In this document: positions 57,856 through 64,000 of the stretch, piece by piece | Position numbering within the stretch: position 1 is the first letter of the stretch | Layout: every line of letters starts with the position of its first letter | Assembly: GCA_001692895.1 (NCBI GenBank) | Contig: KV748202.1 | Location: forward strand, 372,001 to 436,000 | Direction: 5' to 3' | Origin: Cenococcum geophilum 1.58 | Taxonomy: Eukaryota > Ascomycota > Dothideomycetes > Gloniales > Gloniaceae | Length of the DNA stretch: 64,000 bases | The notes under the pieces: generated by a model | Database searches by the model: none | Told to the model about the DNA's origin: nothing | What the model saw: only the letters and a program-made list of their open reading frames with translations | Program-made: the position numbers and the translations under genes

Positions 57856-59052
57856 GAGAACTATCGCTATATTATATTAAATTATCTAAAATAATAATAT
57901 TTATTTTGCTAGCCTTATAAATAGCTTTAAAATAGCTTTTATTTATTTAAAATATATTATTAGTATAAAAGAGGTAAATATAATTATGGTTGCCAAATGC
58001 GCAGATTACTGGCAGGTTGCGCGTAGGTTGCGCGCAGGCTGCGCGCAGGCTGCGTGTCAAAAAAACACGACATAGGCTAGTCGGTCGAGTTGCCAAATGC
58101 CCTCAACTGCGCGCCAATTGCGTCAACCACTAACCATTGAGGCCATTGAAAGGGTACTATATTTTGCCGATGAACCATCTTAACCGGGGACTACTCTACG
58201 TACCTATTAATCTTCCTACCGCTAAGCTCTTTGTATTTGTTAATGGATCGTTTATAAATAATAAAGATTTTAGCTTTTAGCTAGGATATAAGATTATTAT
58301 CACGAACGAATCTACTGGAGAGAATGACTTTACGATCTACGGTAATCTTATCTATTAAAGCTTAACTAAGAGTAAGCGCGTTATTTAAAGCGTTCTAGCG
58401 TTAGAGATATATAAAATAGTTGGCGGAGTTAATATAGCAATTGCAATTGGAACTACCCTAAAGATAATTATAGATCGACTTAAACTTCCTGTTATCCCTA
58501 TAATTATATATACCGACTTATACTCCCTCTATAAGTGCTTAGTTAAGCTTAGTACTATAAAAGAGAAGCGCCTTATAATTAATATTATGGCACTTTATTA
58601 ATCCTACGAACGGTAAGAACTCTTTAAGATTTAATGGATTAACGGTTAAAATAACCCAGTAGATATAATAACGAAGGTAAACCTAAATAAGGCTTTAGAA
58701 ACGTTTGTTAATATAAATACTTTACATATATAAGTTAAAGGTTAGGTTAAAAGGGAGTAAGAGTATAACGCTCTATAGACCCTAATTTTAACTAGCTAAT
58801 TAGGATTTTCCATACCCGGCATAGAAAATCGCTATTGGCTTGCTTATAGCTAGCGCCTTAGCGGCCCTAACGGCCCTAACACGATATCTACCCACGACTT
58901 CTTAGCAAGAAAGCACCACGTGCTAAGAGGCAAATTTTGGGACAGCGAGACTTATATTATAATAGTAATAGTAAGTAAGGAGGATCTATATTTGTTATAA
59001 TAGTTAAGCAGTATTTATATATAGAGGGCAACTATAAAAGAAGAGTTGCCAG

Positions 59053-59259
59053 TGTTAGGAATGAGGCAATTTGCCATTATATACGGCAAACTGCCGTCAC
59101 GTAATGGCAAGTTGCTATCACGTGTCGCCGCGGCACTAGCGTGGCGAGGAGCCTTAGGCTCCTTGCCCTTCCTTATTCTAATCAAAAAGCTTTATTAACC
59201 AACATCACTATAACCTACTCGAGTAGTCGTTATTGGTGAGTCACCCTATATAACCAACA
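59053..59259 (+). repeat. 3' LTR of Copia-2
   Basis: TGTTAGGAATGAGG to TATATAACCAACA, otherwise as the 5' LTR plus the 41-bp extra segment. Confidence 0.9.
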
Positions 59260-59264
59260 GTAAG

Positions 59265-60639
59265 TATTAATATATCTTTATCCTTTTTTTAGTAGTGTTT
59301 TATAAGAGGCGGACTGTATATAAACACTAGACTTAAAGGCGGGCGTATAGTAAAGGAGCCTTAATCTTATTAATTCTATTGGCCGGCTTTTATCGATAAT
59401 AGTGGGACGAAATACACCAGCGGAAGGGATAACTTATTAATTTTATAAATAATTCTACCGTTACTGCCTTTAACTAAGATATATAGTATACTTTATAGAA
59501 TAATATAGGCTTGCTTTATGGGCCTTAAAAAGGACCTTGTATCTTTTAAAATAAAGAGAAATTAAGTAATATTATAGCCTAAAGCTTTTAAATGCATATT
59601 TATCTAAAAATTGAAAAGTGGTATAACTATATTTTAACATCTATTAACTATTTAATCCTATCCTATCTATTATATAAATAGATAACGCGCCTCTAGATAA
59701 AGCGTAATCTACTAAAATTAGATTTATAGCTAACTAGATTTAAGTACTTAATTAGCCCCTAAATAGCTTTAATCTAATTAAAGCACTTTAACAGCTAATA
59801 AAGGAATAAATTACTTAATATTACTAAAGGTCTTATACTAAGGAGTAAATATACTAGGTAATTTAAGAAGAATAGGATAGGATTATATAAAACGATCTAT
59901 ACCACCCCATTATATTAGTGGAGCAAAGTATACGCGACGTAAGTATAGCTGGGGGCGGTATAACCAAGTAGTAGATTTAGATAAAAGCTTAAAAGAAGGA
60001 ATTAGATACTCGTTTAGCAATCTAACGATTACTTAATAGCTCCTTTATAGAAACTAGTATATAGGCAAACCCTTTTACAATTATTATCTTTCAGTTATTA
60101 AATTCCCTTCTTAATCAATTTTCGCCTACTTTTATAAGTATTGGCACTTTTTTTATCAAGTAATTAAATATCCCTTATATCGATAACTATATATAATAAA
60201 TTATGGCCTATTCGTATTAATTAAAAAGATATATATATAGGTATAAGTTATTCTACTATATTGTTAAAATCTTAAATAAACCAATAAATATATTAAAAAT
60301 TTAATACATTCTATATATAGGCCCCTATCCTGTAGTGTTAAGTTAATTACTATACTTCTACTAATAAGGCCCTACTTTATAAAGTAGTATTTAATAGAGT
60401 CTATAACTAAATTAAGAATTTAACGCCTATTAAAGTCTCTTAAACTCCTTACTACTACAGGATCTCTTTATGGTATTTATTAAAAACTTCTTAAGCTAGC
60501 TCTTTTTTCTTATCTATAGGTATATTACGTAAAGTGCTAGCCTTTTATTTATCTTAACTAACTTATATCTATAATATAGTATTAAATAGCATCTCTAGAG
60601 ACTCGTTTAGTATTTATCTTTAGTAGATATACTAAGGCC
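59265..60639. other. AT-rich RIP-decayed DNA
   Basis: No gene or complete repeat seen. Long TA-rich sequence with no sustained frame. Confidence 0.5.
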
Positions 60640-60785
60640 GTCGAAATCGGACTCTGTACCTATATAAGGTAACAGCTACAAACCTGCTAGTCTTTGGATT
60701 TAGCAGATCCAACGCAAAGACATGTACGACTGCGCAGCGTCGGCACTAAGACGTGGTAGTATTGCGAAAAAATTTCTTGCTAGGA
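60640..60785 (-). repeat. R1 repeat, terminal fragment
   Basis: On minus it ends GAGTCCGATTTCGACGGCC, the conserved R1 end, and matches 18614-18760 (GTACCTATA, CGCAAAGAC, GGTAGTA). Homology stops near 60785, so only the last ~145 bp is present. Confidence 0.65.
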
Positions 60786-62257
60786 GAGTAAGCCCTAGCA
60801 AAGGCTTACGAATACAACTATTATATCTCTAAGTATATATCCAGTATACTTAAATTACGGCATTCTATTTATAGCGTCCCTCTTCTTCTTATATGGTATA
60901 ATAATATACTATACGGTACCTATATATAACTGTATATACCTTATAGGCGGAAGGCCTATAAAAGCCTTTTTTAACCTACCTACCTAATAGCCCTAATATC
61001 TTCCTTTATACCTTAATTTACTTAGCTTATTTTAGTACGTTAGTAGTATAAACTAAGTATAATATTAGATATAGAAAGATAGGGAGTAGGGGCTTAGGTT
61101 AGGGCTCTAGGATAAAATATACATACTTAGCTTTTAGGGGGGTAATTAAAATAAGCTAGGTTAGGTTATTAAGTAGGAGGACTATAAGTAGGTGTATATA
61201 TATATATATATAGGGTAGTAAGGAGCTAGTGGTAGGGAAAATATAATACTTAATAGCAATTTATAATAATATCGAAGTATAATATAAGGGGTAAATAGAG
61301 TAAGAAAGGTAATTAGAATCCTCCCGTTAATATAGTATGGGTATACTACTTAGAGGGATATACACTATATTACCTCCTACGTCGCCCTTTTTAGAGGGGT
61401 TTTATATATAAACTTATCTGTATTTATCTATATGGACTAAATATTTAGAACCGCTTTAGACATTAATTAAAATTAATATAGATATAGATATACTAATTAC
61501 TGAAATAAAGAATTAGTAAGAGCCTTAGGGCCCTATAAAGGGGCACCGCGCCTAAGCTTACAAGCTAAGAAGCCCTTTACCTACAAGTAGTAAAGAGAGA
61601 ATAGGAAATACGGGAGCTACTATAACACTAAGTAAAGACCTGACGCTATACTAGTAGAGGACTACTATAGTAGTAGAGGCTAGGGGGCTATTAGTATCAG
61701 TAGAGGTCTACTATATATATCGTAAAATAGGCAGATATTAAATAGAAACGATGCTAAAAGAAGGCGGCAAAAGCGCAGAGAGTAACTACGTGGCGTACTA
61801 TATAGTTAATACTAACTCCCCCCCTATATAAAGGATAGACAAAGGTAGAATTTATAGCCGCCTTTCTACTATAGATAAAGGTTCTAAGACTAGACGTATA
61901 GCTAGTAAGTATCTATATTCTAAATATTATATTATACTATATATACGGATAGCCTATATAGTCTATACGCTATATAATACTTTTCTATAACTACTATATA
62001 GTAAAGGACTAGGTATTTACTAGAGTAGGTATAAATTATATTACCTAAATACTTTTTATAAGTAGAGGCCTATATATAGCAGTATAGTGGCTTATAGGTT
62101 AAGGAGTCCTTTAGTAGTTCTAGATAGTATATAAGATCTAATAGGAGAATATAGGAGGATATACCCCCTTTTAGCCCCTTAGGGACTAAATACGCCCGCT
62201 ATATTAAAGGTGGTATATAAGCGAATTACTAAGCCCTTCTACTATCCCCTAGATATT
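60786..62257. other. AT-rich RIP-decayed DNA
   Basis: No gene. Contains a short (TA)n run near 61197-61211 and CCCC/GGGG-rich islets; no repeat boundaries recognised. Confidence 0.5.
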
Positions 62258-62455
62258 TTAAGATACCTTAAAAGCATAGTATAAAAGGTAGATATACTAT
62301 AATAGTAAATAGGCTAGGCGAAAGCGGAGCGCATAAGGCTAGCTAAAAGGTTATACTTAGGTTTTTCCCTTACTAGGGATTTTTCCTATAAATAGAAGGT
62401 AGAAGCCTATATAGACTTAAAAAAGGGACCGAATTGGGCAATAAATAGAATTAAT
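62258..62455. repeat. Repeat family R7, shorter copy
   Basis: TTTTAAGATACCTTAAAAGC, GGCGAAAGCGGAGCGCATAAG, CCCTTACTAGGGATTTTTCC and AGAAGCCTATATAGAC align with 47617-48045. It lacks the 225-bp segment of that copy. Confidence 0.55.
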
Positions 62456-64000
62456 ATATACTAAGAGCTTTGTAGAACGCTTAATAGTATAGCATAATAT
62501 GCCTAGCTGTGGATATTTATAGAGGATAATTTATAGGCGTTAGTAATAGTTATATTAAGGAGAAAGTAAAAGAAAGACTTTTAGGTATAATAGTAGATCT
62601 TAAATAAAATATTATATAACCTTACTTAATTAGTAATATTAACGGTTTTTATAAATTAATTATATATAAGGTAATAGGCTCTATATTTATTATCTAGTAA
62701 TAACTAAGATGTTTTAACCTTACTATTACTTCTAAATTAAGTGAAAGCTCTATATAGGTAGGGTCTAGGGGGTCTTCTACTAAAAACCTCTATATCTATA
62801 CATATATTAATTGAACTCTATATAATAAGGCTCTAAACCACAGCTTCGGGTTAATCAATCGGCTTATTAATCGTAAACTTGGGTCGAATTTTCTTATCTC
62901 GGGACCAGATTAGATGATCGTCTAGTAGTGAGGTAAGAGTTTTCGTTGGCTACTTAACGATCCGCATGTTATACCTATATCTACTTAACTTATTATAGGC
63001 TTTAGGAGAGGACTAAATAGAGGTAGTATATTAGGCTTTAGTGGTGGCTTTCTTGCGACCTAATTTTTGGAAACAATATAATAAGCAGGCTGCATAAGAT
63101 CTATATTATTGCATATACGGTCACGCATAATTTTAGTAGTGTATTGATTAATAAAGTTTTCTAATTACTACTTAACGTGTGAAAGTTTGGCCGCGTGCAC
63201 GGGCCACAACCTATTGGCACCTATTAGTGCAATAGATATATATATAGGCGCAACTTTATAAAGGAAGAGGTATACTTAATAGAATTAAGATTACGCTATG
63301 TATATCGGCACATTATCGCGTAGATGCGTCGTATATCTTTTCGCGAGAAATCTACGTAAAGTCTCCCTACCGTAGAATTTTACTATGTAGTGCCTTACTA
63401 TTAGAGCTTCCCTATATAGAACTCCTTGCTTATAGAGCTCCGTGCAACGCTTCGTTAGTTAAGGCTCCGTGTAAAGTATCGTCGGTAAAGCTCCGTATGG
63501 AGCTTCGTCTACGGCTTTGTCTGGAGCTTCTACACGCCAAAGCTACTAAATTGTTAAGGTCTACCTCCTCATTTCCGGACACTATTTTGAGAGTTAATTT
63601 TAGTATAGTGTGTCGCCTCCTTACGTTCCCTTATCGCCCTTACTTTTACTTACTGCTAATTTAATAAAGGCCTTTATTATTTTAACCTATATAAGGGAGA
63701 AAGAGCCTTATAAATAGTAGCTATTCTATAGGCAAGACTCCTCCTCTTAAAAGTGTACTAGCTGGGGCTCTAGTAGTTAAAGAACAAAGCGCTAAAAGAT
63801 AAAGCTTTAAAGCTTCGGCAGAGCCTTTTAATTGTTTTAAAATTAAGTCTAATTTAGATCTAAAGCCTTTACTAGAGTAGACTTCTTAATAAACTAGAAT
63901 TGAAATCTATAACTAGTAGTATAGGCGTAGTAATAAGGTTGTAAAGAAAGCGAAGTTCTATATTAAGTTATTTTATATATAAAGTAAAAAAAAAGGTTAT
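62456..64000. other. Decayed DNA with a remnant of the element M block E array
   Basis: No gene. Around 63405-63535 there are several degenerate copies of AGAGCTCCGTG / AAGCTCCGTATGGAGCTTCG, like block E of element M. A less AT-rich part at 62840-63080 shows no recognisable feature. Confidence 0.45.

Larger units (their letters stand above)
55296..58172 (-). mobile_element. Element M, copy 2: 2.9 kb minisatellite-packed element in Copia-2
   Basis: Ends CATCGGGAAAATAT and, complemented, CATCGGCAAAATAT (14 bp, one mismatch). The Copia-2 frame shows the uninterrupted target as ATAAACCATCTT, so AA is the only duplicated sequence. From left: a 37-bp array, block E', a spacer, block D', a spacer, block C', then about 300 bp with GGTTGCGCGTAGGTTGCGCG repeats. 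E'-D'-C' and the spacers are the reverse complement of copy 1. No coding gene. A 2-bp duplication and tandem repeats near the ends recall the CACTA/CMC group, which is only a suggestion. Confidence 0.75.
50890..58740 (+). pseudogene. Copia-2 polyprotein remains (interrupted at 55296-58172)
   Basis: A plus-strand frame with many TAG/TAA stops. Around 52880-52960 it reads TFYVVSINTPFLFCIRDIN, a block before the integrase in this family. The integrase zinc finger is visible from about 53095 (LYQLHRCFGHLSVY). The core follows to about 53520. RT is seen at about 54800-55250, including IIGIQTDNIIILGDN near 54911, where TDD has become TDN. The frame reaches NKRLFWQIN at 55270-55296, is broken by element M, and resumes after it with HLNRGLLYVPINLP; RNase H follows (KLFVFVNGSFINNKD, then TDLYSLYKCLVKLSTIKEKR) to a stop near 58740. 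Not functional. Confidence 0.85.
50331..59259 (+). mobile_element. Copia-2: RIP-dead Copia-type element, TSD GTAAG, split by element M
   Basis: LTRs 50331..50496 and 59053..59259; GTAAG at 50326-50330 and 59260-59264. The span is 8.9 kb, of which 2.9 kb is element M at 55296-58172. The 3' LTR is 41 bp longer because of an extra GCAAACTGCCGTCACGTAATG segment related to its GGCAATTTGCCAT start. The internal polyprotein belongs to a divergent fungal Copia-like lineage. Confidence 0.9.

Noticed and set aside
1..64000. Centromere or subtelomere
   Set aside because: AT-rich RIP tracts alone do not show this; no telomere repeats are present and normal genes are interspersed.

Overview
The window looks like a piece of a filamentous ascomycete (Pezizomycotina) nuclear genome. 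Evidence: genes with several 50-100 bp GT..AG introns, an eS17 ribosomal protein gene with fungal architecture, and very AT-rich tracts whose decay is the signature of repeat-induced point mutation (RIP: CpA to TpA, and TpG to TpA on the other strand). Inside decayed retroelements almost every stop codon is TAG or TAA where CAG/CAA or TGG is expected. No rRNA, tRNA, bacterial-style operon or CRISPR array was seen. The genus cannot be fixed from sequence alone.

Layout. 0-2.4 kb: decayed intergenic DNA. 2.9-5.6 kb: a gene island on + with a CAX/VCX-type Ca2+/H+ exchanger (3 exons, 473 aa) and 40S ribosomal protein S17 (3 exons, 146 aa). 5.6-12.2 kb: RIP-decayed DNA with a 3.9 kb inverted-repeat DNA transposon remnant, nested TA-flanked MITEs and tiny solo LTRs. 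12.2-21.0 kb: a minus-strand Ty3/Gypsy chromovirus, carrying a minisatellite-packed element (called M here) and a 1 kb repeat. 21.4-29.3 kb: a complete but dead plus-strand Gypsy chromovirus (TSD GATAT). 29.9-35.3 kb: a dead Copia. 35.3-37.1 kb: short LTR-like repeats around a GC-rich insert, a perfect 48-bp-TIR MITE and a second copy of the TA-type transposon. 37.4-39.8 kb: a minus-strand phenol 2-monooxygenase-like FAD enzyme gene (7 exons) with one in-frame TAG. 40.6-46.9 kb: a young LTR element that is not AT-decayed and appears to encode only Gag. 47-50.3 kb: solo LTRs, one nested in another. 50.3-59.3 kb: a dead Copia (TSD GTAAG) split by the larger copy of element M. 59.3-64 kb: decayed repeats.

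The three host genes show no shared pathway; they are ordinary genes at the edges of, or enclosed by, transposon-derived AT-rich DNA. The most unusual object is element M: two copies (15.8-17.6 kb and 55.3-58.2 kb, opposite orientations) with the same order of three different minisatellite arrays separated by conserved spacers. The second copy has 14-bp terminal inverted repeats and a 2-bp target duplication that can be read because it interrupts a recognisable Copia reading frame. All four reverse transcriptases have lost one or both catalytic aspartates by D-to-N changes consistent with RIP.
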